Source: CAZDKK01 sp964506245
GTDB taxonomy: Bacteria; Eisenbacteria; RBG-16-71-46; CAIMUX01; WJJG01
Direction: 5' to 3'
DNA: 64,000 nt
Assembly (NCBI GenBank): GCA_964506245.1
Contig: CAZDKK010000019.1
Span: forward strand, 3,930 to 67,929
Positions within the stretch are counted from its first letter, which is position 1. The number at the start of each line of letters is the position of its first letter. The translations under genes and the position numbers were made by a program. Shown one piece after another: positions 45,992 to 54,773 of the stretch. Below the pieces are notes generated by a model. That model saw only the letters and a program-made list of their open reading frames with translations, did not search any database and was not told the DNA's origin.

Positions 45992-47455
45992 GTGGAGATC
46001 CTGGCCGCCTATCCGCAGGAACCGGAGCTGGCCGTTTTCGAGAAGATGCCGCCGCTGGGCATGCTCTGGATCGCCGGCGAGCTGCGCAAGGCGGGGTTCG
46101 GCGTCACCTTCTACGATCAGCAGGTCGACGAGCGCACGCCCGAGGAGGTCGTGCCCGCGGTGCGGCCCCGCCTCGTGCTGCTGGGCGGCACCACCCATAG
46201 CCGCTTCGCCTCCTTTGCCCTCGCGCGCGCGGTGAAGCGGCTGGCCCCCGAGGCGCTGATCGTCTACGGCGGCCCGCACGCTGCCTTCACCGCACCCGAC
46301 ACGCTCACGCACATCCCCGAAGTCGATATCATCGTCCACGGGGAGGGTGAGGAGACCTCGCGCGAGCTGGCCGACTGGGCGCTGCGCGGCCAGGCGCGCT
46401 GGGAGGACCTCAGGCGCCTCCGCGGCATCTCCTACCGCGAGGGCGGTGCGATCGTGCGCACGCCCGACCGGCCGCCGATCGCCGACCTGGACGCGCTGGG
46501 CGCGCCGGCGCGCGACCTGGTGCCGATGGACCGCTACGCGATGCAGATGGACTACCTGGACAAGCAGGGCACCTCGATCATCAGCGCGCGCGGCTGTCCG
46601 ATCCTCTGCTCGTTCTGCTCCGCCTCGGCGATGTTCGGCTTGACCTACCGGCCCCGCACCCCCGCCCGTGTGGTGGACGAGATCGAGGATCTCCTCGCCC
46701 GCACCGGCGCCGAGGGGATCAAGATCTTCGACAGCACCTTCACCCTCTCGCGCCGTCACGCCGAGGAGTTCTGCGCCGAGGTCGTCCGCCGCGGGCTGCG
46801 GTTTCCCTGGGAGTGCGAGATCCGCGTCGGCTCGGTCGACAAGAAGCTGCTGGCCGAGATGCAGGCGGCCGGCTGCTACTACGTCGACATCGGTGTCGAA
46901 TCGGGATCTCAGCGCGTGCTGGACGAGTGCGTGCGCAAGAAGATCAAGCTCGAGCGAGCGGAAGAAACGCTGCGCTGGACGCGCGAGCTGGGCCTGCTGA
47001 CCAAGGTCTTCTTCACCAGCGGCCACCCGGGAGAGACCTACGCCGAGGGTCTCCAGACGCGCAACTTCATCTGGCACAATCGGCGCAACATCCGCCTGCA
47101 AGCCTATCAAGCCGGGATCAAGGTCTACCCCGGAACCTATGTGGCCGAGTACGCCGAGCAGCACGGCCTGCTGCCCGAGGGATTCCGCTGGTCGGCGCCC
47201 TACGTGAACCTGGACAATCGGGCGCTCTTCCGCGAGCCCGACAACGTGCCGCTGCTGATCCAGCCGCAACTCGGCCTGAAGGAGCTGCGCCGCCTGCGCC
47301 TCTGGTTCATCGCGATGCGCTGCACCTCGCCGCGCTTCGTGGGCGAGAAGATCCGCGCCATCCTGCGCGGGCAAGCTCTGGGCGAATACGCACGCATCAT
47401 CGGTCGCGGCGCACTTCGTCCGTTTCGGGGGCGGGCGGACAGGGACCACGCGTGA
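45992..47455 (+). CDS. B12-binding-domain radical SAM protein
   Basis: A 487-aa protein. I chose GTG 45992, 8 bases after AAAGGAG; the frame is open to 45938 with no coding support. Residues 1-135 form a cobalamin-binding-like Rossmann domain (P-P-L-G-M-L-W-I-A-G-E-L, Y-G-G-P-H-A). The D-x-H-x-x-G motif that ligates cobalt from below is not seen, so B12 may bind base-off without His or not at all. The radical SAM cluster is C202-x3-C206-x2-C209 (R-G-C-P-I-L-C-S-F-C-S). A helical C-terminal domain with V-E-S-G-S-Q, G-H-P-G-E-T and K-V-Y-P-G-T-Y follows. This BchE/HpnJ-like group includes hopanoid, bacteriochlorophyll and methyltransfer enzymes; the substrate here is unknown. Confidence 0.88.
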   Translation: MEILAAYPQEPELAVFEKMPPLGMLWIAGELRKAGFGVTFYDQQVDERTPEEVVPAVRPRLVLLGGTTHSRFASFALARAVKRLAPEALIVYGGPHAAFTAPDTLTHIPEVDIIVHGEGEETSRELADWALRGQARWEDLRRLRGISYREGGAIVRTPDRPPIADLDALGAPARDLVPMDRYAMQMDYLDKQGTSIISARGCPILCSFCSASAMFGLTYRPRTPARVVDEIEDLLARTGAEGIKIFDSTFTLSRRHAEEFCAEVVRRGLRFPWECEIRVGSVDKKLLAEMQAAGCYYVDIGVESGSQRVLDECVRKKIKLERAEETLRWTRELGLLTKVFFTSGHPGETYAEGLQTRNFIWHNRRNIRLQAYQAGIKVYPGTYVAEYAEQHGLLPEGFRWSAPYVNLDNRALFREPDNVPLLIQPQLGLKELRRLRLWFIAMRCTSPRFVGEKIRAILRGQALGEYARIIGRGALRPFRGRADRDHA

Positions 47456-47493
47456 CGGTGGTCCCGCGCCCGAGGCTCGGATCCACGGGCCCG

Positions 47494-50400
47494 CTACCGC
47501 AAGCGCAGGAGACGGCGGCCCGAGGTGTAGCCGCTCTCGGTGACGAGCTGCACCCAGTAGATTCCGCTGCCCAGCCGGCGGCCGCTGTCGTCGGCGCCAT
47601 CCCAGGTGATCGCGTGCTCGCCCGCCTCGAGCGGCCCATCGACCAGGGTGCGGACGCGCCGGCCGCTCACGTCGAAGACGCAAAGCCCTGCTTCCCCTGC
47701 CTGCGCCAGGCTGAAGCGGATGGCCGCGCCCGCGCGGAACGGACTCGGCCGGGCTTCATAGAGGAAATCCACCGGTCCGCCGAGGTGGGTCGTGGGTGGC
47801 TCGACGCCGGTCAGGCCGCCGCACGGGTAGCGCCACGGCTCGAACGGGTCGCCCGGGTCCTGCATCCAGTCGAGCAGGGGACCATACAGCTCGAGCGCAC
47901 CCGCCACGACGCAGGCGCTGTCGTGGCTGCAGTCCGCTCCCGCGCAGCCGCGCTCGCTCAGATGGTGCAGGCTGACGCCGTTGGCGACGGTCATCAGGTT
48001 GATCACGCCCGGCTCGATCCGCTGCCGCACGACCTGGGCAAAGTCGACGTAGGTCTGATTGCCCGAGCCCCCGTAACTGTGGTAGCGCAGGTTCCCCAGC
48101 GCGCCCGCCACGCCGGGATGAACGCCCAGGACGTTGAAGTCGAATTCCTGCGGGCAGCCGTTGCCGAACGCCGCCAGGCCGGGGCCGGCGGGTGAGAAGA
48201 CCGCATTCCCGGCCGGCTCGAGATAGACGCAATAGGCCTCATCCTGGTTGGACTCGCGGTAGGAATCGCCGACGAGCTCGACGCCGAGCTGCTCGTGGGC
48301 GAAGTCGATGGCGTAGCCCTGCGTCGGATCGGCCATGTTCTCGATGATCCCGTCGCCGTCGAAGATGAGCCCGCGGCGCAGGTAGGGCAGCCCGCAGCCG
48401 GTGTTCGCGACCCACTCGCGGAAGAGGTCGAAATCCTCCCGCTGCATGTTGCCGACGCCGATGCTTCCCGTGCTGAGGATCACCAGGCGGTAGCCCAGCA
48501 TCTGCTCGGTGGTGAACCCGTTGTTGCCATAGCCCCCGGCGTTGCAGCCCGTGGAACCGCCGTGGGAGCGCTTCATCGGCGCGTTGAAGCAGGACGCCGA
48601 ATTGAGGTAATCGTAGCGGTCATAGGAGAGCCCCAGACCGGCCAGCACGGCGCCGATCGTGCGCTCGGCCCCGCCGCCATTGTACGCGTCGATGTAGAGG
48701 ACGCACGGCCACTGGACGTCGAAATCGTCGCCCGGGATGGCCGTCATCGTCGGCAGGATCTCGAATTCCCGCGGAGGGAGGATGAAGAAGTCGCTGGGCG
48801 GGGCGCCGCCATTGTACCAGAAGGAGGCGAAGTAGTACTCGACCCGCGTGCCGGGCGTGAAGACCCCATCGGGCAGGATCTCCTGGGCCGGGCTGAAGTC
48901 GGGGGAGCCGGGGTCGAAGCCGAAGTCCAGTTCGTGGAAGTAGGTCGCGAACTTGTTCCTCCAGACCTGCGTGTTGTGGTTCGTCTCCAGCGAATCCATG
49001 AGGACCGCGACGAACTCCTGCTCCGGATCGCCCTGGAGGCGCGCCTTCCACGCGGCGTACTCGGGCGCCTCGTCCTGAAGGGCCCCCTTGCGCGCCACCT
49101 TGAAGCGGAACTCGACCAGGAACCGGCCCGCCTCGCTGCTCACGGTCGGCCCGCTGACCACGGACGTGTCGCCCAGACAGACGTTGCCGCCGGTGCCCCC
49201 GCCGGTGACCCAGATGCTGACATCGGAGTTGCCCCGATCGCTCGGCTCGAGCCAGGTGGGGTACTCCTGTCCGAACCCGTCGGAGAAGGCACCCCCGCTC
49301 ATGAGGCTGATCGACGGCGCATCGGCGGCGTGCGTGAGACCGACGCGGACGTGGTCCAGCAGCGGCGCCCCGCTCGTGCTGCCCTCCTCGACGCACGTCG
49401 CCGACGGAATGCTGAAGGCATCGCAGCTGCACCAGACCTCGTAGACGTACTGCATCGAATCCCACGCGGCGGGCAGCGGCGCGCTCTCCATGGCCGAGAG
49501 ATTATCCAGCCGGCGGGCGCAGTTGGGCGAGGAGGTGTAGTACCAGGTCAGCTGCCCACAGCGCGCCGACCAGTGCGGCGTGGGGTTCTGCTCGGTCGTG
49601 TAGGGATAGACTCTCCAGCCCGGGCGGTAGTGTCCCCCCGAGCTGCTGGGGTAGTTGGCGAACGCGTCGTAGCTCGCGCAGGTGCTGTTCCAGAAGACCG
49701 GATCGTAGCCCGCGTGGGGGACCGGCGCCGAGCAGGCCTGCTCCTTCTGCCCGGGCACGAGTCCCGGGGGCGAGTACTGGCTGTGCTGCGCGTCGACGAG
49801 TCCGAGCGCGCCGCCCGAGAGGCCGCAATCGCAGGCGACGCCGGCCTCGTCGATCCACTCGTACCAGTCCGCCTCCTGGTGCACGGCCATGTGGGTTCCA
49901 TGGCCTGCGCAGCGCTCGAAGCCCCAGCCCTGCGGTCCGTCCTCGAAGTCATGGGCGTATACCGTCGCGCCGACCGTTACGGCGATGTCATCGGCGGCGA
50001 AGGGCCCGCAGGGCGTGTTCCACATCCCGTCCTCGTCGGACCACGCGCCGTCGGACTCCATGCGGAACTCGATGCGGACCGTGGCGGTACCGGCGTCGAG
50101 CGTCCCGGCCGGGAGCTCCGGCCCCGCCGTTCCGTACTGCGCCGGCGCCGCGTGCGATCCGGAGACGCCGGTCAGGACGTCCAGAGGGACCGTGTCGATG
50201 AGCTCTCCCGCGGCGTCGTAGCACAGAACCTCGATGTACGTGTAGTCCCATGCGGGTTCGGTGTAGTTGAAGTAGCGGAAGTCGAGGTCGATCGCCTGGG
50301 TCACCGGGTCGATCGCGAGCTGCGGCGAGAAGGCGCGCTGGCACATGCTGTTCTGGTAGCCCATCCCGCCGAGGAAGTCGCGACGATCGGCCTCGTCCTC

Positions 50401-50811
50401 GTGGATCCCGCACCAGATCTGGCCGGTGTTGGGCCCCGGGCCCAGCATCGGGGCGCAGGGGTCCCCGTGGGCGGTGAAGGAGTCGATGCTCACCCAGCCG
50501 AAGTAGGTGCCCGGGTTGAGGGTCATGTCGAACGACCGCCAGCCCTGGAACCCGTTCGACCCCGGCGACTCGAAGTCCCACACGCCGCCCGCCGCCGCCA
50601 CGCCGCTTCCGTCGTCGCCGCCGAACCAGACCGTGTCGTTGCGCGCGGGTCGCTCGGGCACGATGCCCGGCAATACGTCCGGTCGCAGCCCCCCGGGGTC
50701 GAGCAGGATGTGTCCGGCGCAGTCGGGGGTCACCGCCGCCGCCGACGCGGCCGCGAGCAGCCCGAGGAGGCAGGCGGACGAGGCGCGCAGAAACCGTGCG
50801 TGAGAGATCAT
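47494..50811 (-). CDS. Large secreted protein with C-terminal FlgD-like Ig domain
   Basis: A 1105-aa protein. The start at 50811 follows AGGAGG at 8 bases and gives a clear signal peptide (core about residues 10-25, Ala-x-Ala cleavage). The body is beta-rich, full of Asp, Gly, Tyr, Trp and Cys, with jelly-roll or laminin-G-like stretches, but I recognise no catalytic domain. The last 85 residues are a FlgD-like Ig domain of the type V-F-D-V-S-G-R-R-V-R-T-L then I-T-W-D-G-A-D-D-S-G then G-I-Y-W-V-Q-L, ending L-L-R-L-R. In the FCB group and its relatives such ends are common on exported proteins and are thought to be sorting or attachment signals. It has a promoter overlapping the trmJ-like gene end. 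Confidence 0.85.
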   Translation of the reverse strand: MISHARFLRASSACLLGLLAAASAAAVTPDCAGHILLDPGGLRPDVLPGIVPERPARNDTVWFGGDDGSGVAAAGGVWDFESPGSNGFQGWRSFDMTLNPGTYFGWVSIDSFTAHGDPCAPMLGPGPNTGQIWCGIHEDEADRRDFLGGMGYQNSMCQRAFSPQLAIDPVTQAIDLDFRYFNYTEPAWDYTYIEVLCYDAAGELIDTVPLDVLTGVSGSHAAPAQYGTAGPELPAGTLDAGTATVRIEFRMESDGAWSDEDGMWNTPCGPFAADDIAVTVGATVYAHDFEDGPQGWGFERCAGHGTHMAVHQEADWYEWIDEAGVACDCGLSGGALGLVDAQHSQYSPPGLVPGQKEQACSAPVPHAGYDPVFWNSTCASYDAFANYPSSSGGHYRPGWRVYPYTTEQNPTPHWSARCGQLTWYYTSSPNCARRLDNLSAMESAPLPAAWDSMQYVYEVWCSCDAFSIPSATCVEEGSTSGAPLLDHVRVGLTHAADAPSISLMSGGAFSDGFGQEYPTWLEPSDRGNSDVSIWVTGGGTGGNVCLGDTSVVSGPTVSSEAGRFLVEFRFKVARKGALQDEAPEYAAWKARLQGDPEQEFVAVLMDSLETNHNTQVWRNKFATYFHELDFGFDPGSPDFSPAQEILPDGVFTPGTRVEYYFASFWYNGGAPPSDFFILPPREFEILPTMTAIPGDDFDVQWPCVLYIDAYNGGGAERTIGAVLAGLGLSYDRYDYLNSASCFNAPMKRSHGGSTGCNAGGYGNNGFTTEQMLGYRLVILSTGSIGVGNMQREDFDLFREWVANTGCGLPYLRRGLIFDGDGIIENMADPTQGYAIDFAHEQLGVELVGDSYRESNQDEAYCVYLEPAGNAVFSPAGPGLAAFGNGCPQEFDFNVLGVHPGVAGALGNLRYHSYGGSGNQTYVDFAQVVRQRIEPGVINLMTVANGVSLHHLSERGCAGADCSHDSACVVAGALELYGPLLDWMQDPGDPFEPWRYPCGGLTGVEPPTTHLGGPVDFLYEARPSPFRAGAAIRFSLAQAGEAGLCVFDVSGRRVRTLVDGPLEAGEHAITWDGADDSGRRLGSGIYWVQLVTESGYTSGRRLLRLR

Positions 50812-50948
50812 CGGGACACCTCCTGGGTCGATGGCACCGCCGGCTCGGAGTCCATGCCCAACGCCCGTTCCCGCAGGCGGGGCGCAGGCGTGGGCGACCC
50901 GAACCCGAGCCGGCATCGAGGGAACGTGCGGCACCCACACCTGGATCA

Positions 50949-50978
50949 AGCGTAGGTCAGCGCTGCGGACTTTGTCAA
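50949..50978 (-). promoter_or_regulatory. Putative promoter of the large secreted-protein gene
   Basis: On the minus strand a perfect TTGACA (complement of 50973-50978) is followed after 18 bases by TACGCT (complement of 50949-50954). The -35 overlaps the stop of the upstream TrmJ-like gene at 50975. The start would be near 50942, giving a leader of about 130 bases before the ATG at 50811. Nothing else is seen in the gap. Confidence 0.5.
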
Positions 50979-51787
50979 ATCGGCCGCCCGCGCCGCGTGT
51001 CGCCGGGACCGGCCCCGAGCCTGTGCTCCAGCCGTGCAATCAACCCCAGCAGCCATCGCGCCTGTTCGCGCGTGTACGTTCCCGAGCGCAGCGGGTCGAG
51101 ATAGGCGCGGTGGGGGTGGCTGCGCAACGAACGGGTGGGGTAGCCGATGCGCGCGAGCAGCGCCTCCGTGCGTGCCAGGATCTCGCGCCGCGCCTCGGGC
51201 GCGACGGGCGCGCCGCGCCCCCGCGCGCCGGCGCCCGCCGGCATTCCCGTCTCATCCGCAGTCGGCGACCCGCGTGGTGCAGAACGCCCGCCCGCCCTGC
51301 CCAGGCAGAGCTCGTACGCGACCACCGTCACCGCCTGCGCCAAGTTGAGCGGCCCGCCCGGCGTGGGGATCTGCACCAGCCGATCGCAGCGGTCGAGCCA
51401 GTCGAGCTCGAGGCCCGTGCGCTCGGGGCCGAACAGCACGAGCAGCCGGACCGGATCGCGCGACAGGTACCGCTCCACCGCCGCGCCTGGATCGGCGACC
51501 GCACGCCGCCGGCCCGAACGGGCGCTCGTGGCCCAGACCTCGTCGAACTCGGCGAGCAGCGCCGGAGCCTCGGCGAGGCCGACCACGCGCGCGCCCTCGA
51601 GCAGCGGCGCGCCGAAGCGCACCGCCCGCGCCCGCTCGACCGCGTCATCGCGCCGCGCGGGCTCGATCAGCACGAGTCGCTCGAAGCCGAACGCCGCGAG
51701 CGAACGCGCAACGGCGCCCACGTTACCCGGCTCAGAGGGCTGCACCAGGCCGAAGGTCACCGGCAGCGGCTCAGCCGTTGAGTCCAT
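50975..51787 (-). CDS. TrmJ-like tRNA/rRNA 2'-O-methyltransferase (SpoU family)
   Basis: A 270-aa SAM-dependent ribose methyltransferase of the SPOUT class. The N-terminus has the TrmJ pattern V-Q-P-x-x-P-G-N-V-G-A-V-A-R-S and the usual order of three SPOUT motifs. Motif 2 is V-L-F-G-P-E-R-T-G-L near residue 117. Motif 3 is I-P-T-P-G-G-P-L-N-L-A-Q-A-V near 140, close to the family's P-x-x-x-S-L-N-L-(A/S)-x-A-V. The C-terminal helical part, about 90 residues, contains a variable Gly/Arg-rich insertion. TrmJ methylates position 32 of tRNAs. The upstream YhcC-like gene overlaps its start by 17 bases, so the two are co-translated. Confidence 0.9.
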   Translation of the reverse strand: MDSTAEPLPVTFGLVQPSEPGNVGAVARSLAAFGFERLVLIEPARRDDAVERARAVRFGAPLLEGARVVGLAEAPALLAEFDEVWATSARSGRRRAVADPGAAVERYLSRDPVRLLVLFGPERTGLELDWLDRCDRLVQIPTPGGPLNLAQAVTVVAYELCLGRAGGRSAPRGSPTADETGMPAGAGARGRGAPVAPEARREILARTEALLARIGYPTRSLRSHPHRAYLDPLRSGTYTREQARWLLGLIARLEHRLGAGPGDTRRGRPI

Positions 51788-52808
51788 CAGATCCCCCCGC
51801 GCCCGGCTGCTTGCCGCCGGCGAACTCCGTGCGCCCCACGGCGTCGCCGGCGCGCCAGAGCGATCCTTGCCGGCGGCCGCGGCGCGCGAGCACCGCGGCG
51901 ATCTCCCGGCGCACGCAGTCGGCCGACACCCCCCAGCGCGGCGCGATCAGCATCCGCCGCGGCGCGCTGGCGGTCAGCCGCTCGATGACGACCTCGGGGT
52001 CGAGCCGCTCGAGGAATCCGGCCGCGAGCCGCGCGTAGGCCCGCCACGACGGCAAGCGGGCGTGCGCCGCCGCCGGCAGCCCGGCCAGGCGGCTCCCCCT
52101 GAGCACCTGCAGGTGGTGGATCTTGACCGCCTGGATGCCCGCGGCACAGATGCGCGCCGCGCCGGCGAGCTGCGAGGCGTGGCTCTCCCACGGCGTGCCC
52201 AGGATCACGTGCGCGCCCGCGCGGATCCCGCGCGCCCGCAGCTCGCCGATCGCCCGCGCGGAGCAGGCCCAGTCGTGGCCGCGGTCCATCGCGCGCAGCG
52301 TCGCGTCATCGGTCGACTGCACGCCCACCTCGACCTGCACGAAGCGGTCGCGCGCCACGTCGGCCAGGAGATCCAGCACGGGTTCGGGCAGGCAATCCGG
52401 CCGCGTCCCGATCACCACGCCCAGAGCGCCTGGAGAGGCGAGGGCCTCCCGGATCACCCGCTCGATCCGCTCCGGGGAGCCGTAGGTGTTCGTGTAGGGC
52501 TGCAGGTAGACGAGATAGCCGACGGCGCGCGGATAGCGCCGGGCCAGGTGCGCAGCGGCGCGCGCGACCTGCTCGCGCACGGGCAGGTGCGGCCGGCTCG
52601 TGGGGGGGCGGAAGGCGTCGATCGCGCAGAAGGCGCAGCCGTGCTCCCCGAGCGTTCCGTCCCGGTTCGGGCAGGAGAAGCCGGCGTCGACGGTCACGCG
52701 GAAAGACATCCCGCCGAAGCGCTCGCGCAGGAATTGCCCCGCGCTGCGGTAGGGCAGGGCCGCGGCCGAATCGGCCGGGGGTGAGCAGGTGCTGGGAACG
52801 GGATCCAC
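51771..52808 (-). CDS. YhcC/TIGR01212-like radical SAM protein
   Basis: A 345-aa radical SAM protein. The start at GTG 52808 follows GAGGG. Cysteines C46, C58 and C61 (C-P-N-R-D-G-T-x-x-x-x-G-C-x-F-C) have the unusual spacing of the TIGR01212/YhcC family rather than C-x3-C-x2-C. Y-L-Q-P-Y-T-N-T-Y and V-E-V-G-V-Q-S are also family marks, as is H-H-L-Q-V-L-R-G-S. Its substrate is not known; the family is widespread and often near RNA-modification genes, as here with the TrmJ-like gene. The two overlap by 17 bases. The htrA gene lies upstream on the same strand, separated by a hairpin. Confidence 0.92.
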   Translation of the reverse strand: MDPVPSTCSPPADSAAALPYRSAGQFLRERFGGMSFRVTVDAGFSCPNRDGTLGEHGCAFCAIDAFRPPTSRPHLPVREQVARAAAHLARRYPRAVGYLVYLQPYTNTYGSPERIERVIREALASPGALGVVIGTRPDCLPEPVLDLLADVARDRFVQVEVGVQSTDDATLRAMDRGHDWACSARAIGELRARGIRAGAHVILGTPWESHASQLAGAARICAAGIQAVKIHHLQVLRGSRLAGLPAAAHARLPSWRAYARLAAGFLERLDPEVVIERLTASAPRRMLIAPRWGVSADCVRREIAAVLARRGRRQGSLWRAGDAVGRTEFAGGKQPGAGGSDGLNG

Positions 52809-52910
52809 GCTGCGGCAGCCCTCATCGGCAGTCGCGGTTCTGCGCGCGAGAGCGGGGACGTCCGCTCCCGCCTTTGGAGCGCTCCTCGTGCAGGCGAGAG
52901 CCTAAACGGC

Positions 52911-52951
52911 GGCGGGTGCCCCGGGCAAGCGCGCTGCCCGGAACACCCGCC
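52911..52951 (-). terminator. Hairpin terminator after htrA
   Basis: Arms of 17 bases (52911-52927 and 52935-52951) pair with two mismatches around a 7-base loop. On the minus strand it starts 27 bases after the htrA stop at 52978. A short T-stretch follows on that strand (GTTTAG). It separates htrA from the yhcC-like gene. Confidence 0.65.
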
Positions 52952-52977
52952 TCGAGATCGACGCGCGTGCGCGCCGA

Positions 52978-54498
52978 CTACTTCTCCGGCACCCGGATCG
53001 CCACGAAGCGTCCGGTGTCCTGGTTGATCACCCGCAACAGCAGCACGTCGCCCGGCTCCAGCTCGGAGACGATCTGCCGCAGATCGCTCGGCCTGCTCAC
53101 GGTGTGGCGCGAGGCGCTGACGATGAGATCGCCGACCCGCAGCCCGGCCTCCTCCGCCGGCGACATGCGCTCCACCTCGGTCACCACCACGCCCGCGGCG
53201 CCGCGGTCGAGATCCAACTCGCGGCGCACCTCGTCATCGAGCCCGGTGATATCGAATCCGAGGCTTTCGAGCGTGCTGTCGTGGCCGGGCTCGGTCATGC
53301 CGGCCACACCCTGGTCCGACTCCATCTCGCCGAGCTCGACGCTATACCGTTCTTCACGGCCGTCGCGCAGCACGACCAGGTCGACCTTCGTCCCCGGCGG
53401 CATGGCGGCCACGCGGAAGCGCAGGTCCTGGACCTTGTCGAGCGCTTCACCGTTCAGCCGCAGGAGGACATCGCCTTCCTTCAGGCCGGCCTCCTCCGCC
53501 GGGCTGCCCTTCGTGACCTCCTGGACGAGCACGCCACCCTTGCCGCCGGGGTCCATGCCGAAGGCCTCGCGCAGCGGGCGATCGAGGTCCCGGATCATCA
53601 CGCCCAACCAGCCGCGCTCGACCCGGCCGCGATCGAGGATGCTCTGCATGATCGGCTTGACCAGGTCGGTGGGGATGGCGAAACCCACGCCCTGGTAGCC
53701 CCCGGTGCGGCTGGCGATCGCGGTGTTGATGCCGACCACCTCACCGCGCAGATTGACCAGCGGGCCACCGCTGTTGCCGGGGTTGATCGCCGCGTCGGTC
53801 TGGATGAAGTCCTCGTAGTTGGTCAGACCGATGTTGGAGCGCCCCAGGGCGCTGACGATGCCGGCGGTCACCGTGCCGCGCAGCCCCTGGCCGAAGGGAT
53901 TGCCGAGCGCCACGACCCACTCGCCCACCCGCGGGCGCCGGTCGGTCAACGTCGCGTAGGGCAGGTCGCCTCCCGTCTTGATGCGCAGAACGGCCAGGTC
54001 CGTCGCCGGGTCGGTGCCCACGACCTCGGCCTCGAGCTCGCGATCATCCGACATCAAGATGGTCACGTTCTCCGCGTTCTCGACGACGTGGTTGGCGGTC
54101 AGGATGATGCCGTCGGCCCGCACGATGACGCCCGAGCCAAGCCCTTGCTGGCGAAACTCTTGCGGGCCCTGGTTAAAGGGCGTCATGAAGCGCTCGAAGA
54201 AATCTGGGAAGGGCGAGCGCACCTGGTTGCCGGCAGTCCGGATCACGCGCTCGCTGGTGATGCTGACGACCGCGGGGAGGACCTGGTCGGCCACCCGCCC
54301 AAAGGCGTCGCTGAGCGCGTTGGCCACCTCCACGGGGTCACTCGGCGGGGCGGCCTGCGCCGCGGGTGGCAGCGCAAGATCGCTTCGCCCGCCTGCCGTC
54401 AGCAAGGCGCCGCCGGCCACCCCGGCCACCAGGAGCAGTGTGGCCCCCAGCAACAGAACTCCCCGCGAACCGCTGCGTCTGCCGCCTATCTTCGCCAT
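52978..54498 (-). CDS. Periplasmic serine protease, HtrA/DegP family
   Basis: A 506-aa Do-like protease/chaperone for misfolded envelope proteins. The N-terminus is basic with a hydrophobic helix (about residues 13-35) that serves as signal or anchor. The trypsin-like domain carries the triad H137 (T-A-N-H-V-V), D167 (A-T-D-L-A-V) and S243 (G-N-S-G-G). Two PDZ domains follow, about residues 285-375 and 410-500, each with a G-x-L/I binding loop and A-G-L-K/R-x-G-D. The length matches DegP/DegQ with a full two-PDZ set. GGAGGAAGAGG stands before the ATG. It fits the abundance of secreted and outer-membrane proteins encoded around it. Confidence 0.96.
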   Translation of the reverse strand: MAKIGGRRSGSRGVLLLGATLLLVAGVAGGALLTAGGRSDLALPPAAQAAPPSDPVEVANALSDAFGRVADQVLPAVVSITSERVIRTAGNQVRSPFPDFFERFMTPFNQGPQEFRQQGLGSGVIVRADGIILTANHVVENAENVTILMSDDRELEAEVVGTDPATDLAVLRIKTGGDLPYATLTDRRPRVGEWVVALGNPFGQGLRGTVTAGIVSALGRSNIGLTNYEDFIQTDAAINPGNSGGPLVNLRGEVVGINTAIASRTGGYQGVGFAIPTDLVKPIMQSILDRGRVERGWLGVMIRDLDRPLREAFGMDPGGKGGVLVQEVTKGSPAEEAGLKEGDVLLRLNGEALDKVQDLRFRVAAMPPGTKVDLVVLRDGREERYSVELGEMESDQGVAGMTEPGHDSTLESLGFDITGLDDEVRRELDLDRGAAGVVVTEVERMSPAEEAGLRVGDLIVSASRHTVSRPSDLRQIVSELEPGDVLLLRVINQDTGRFVAIRVPEK

Positions 54499-54773
54499 GG
54501 CCTCTTCCTCCTTCTCTCGATCATGGGTCAGGGCCGTCGGCGCGCGTCCTCGCGCTGCCGGTCGCTCCCGGCCCTTTCCGTGTGCCCGATCGCCCGCGCG
54601 AGAGGGCGCGGCGATGCGGCCAGGGGTGCGCCACGCTCAACTTCACGGGCTGAGAACACCGAGACGCCTGCTCCTGTTCCCGGGCCGGGCTCGTTCTGAG
54701 GTCTGCAGGCCGGCGCGCAACCACCGTGGATCGCTCGCCGCTGGACGATCCATACTGGGGGAAGGGGAACCCC
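54499..54773. other. Divergent intergenic region without recognised elements
   Basis: This 275-base gap separates the leftward htrA start from the rightward glycoside-hydrolase start. I searched both strands for TTGACA-type boxes, palindromes and hairpins and found none convincing, apart from the ribosome sites at each edge. Promoters for both genes must lie here or just inside the neighbouring coding regions. Confidence 0.4.

Noticed and set aside
48295..50955. Plus-strand frame opposite the large secreted protein
   Set aside because: Same reasoning; signal peptide and FlgD-like end are on the minus strand.
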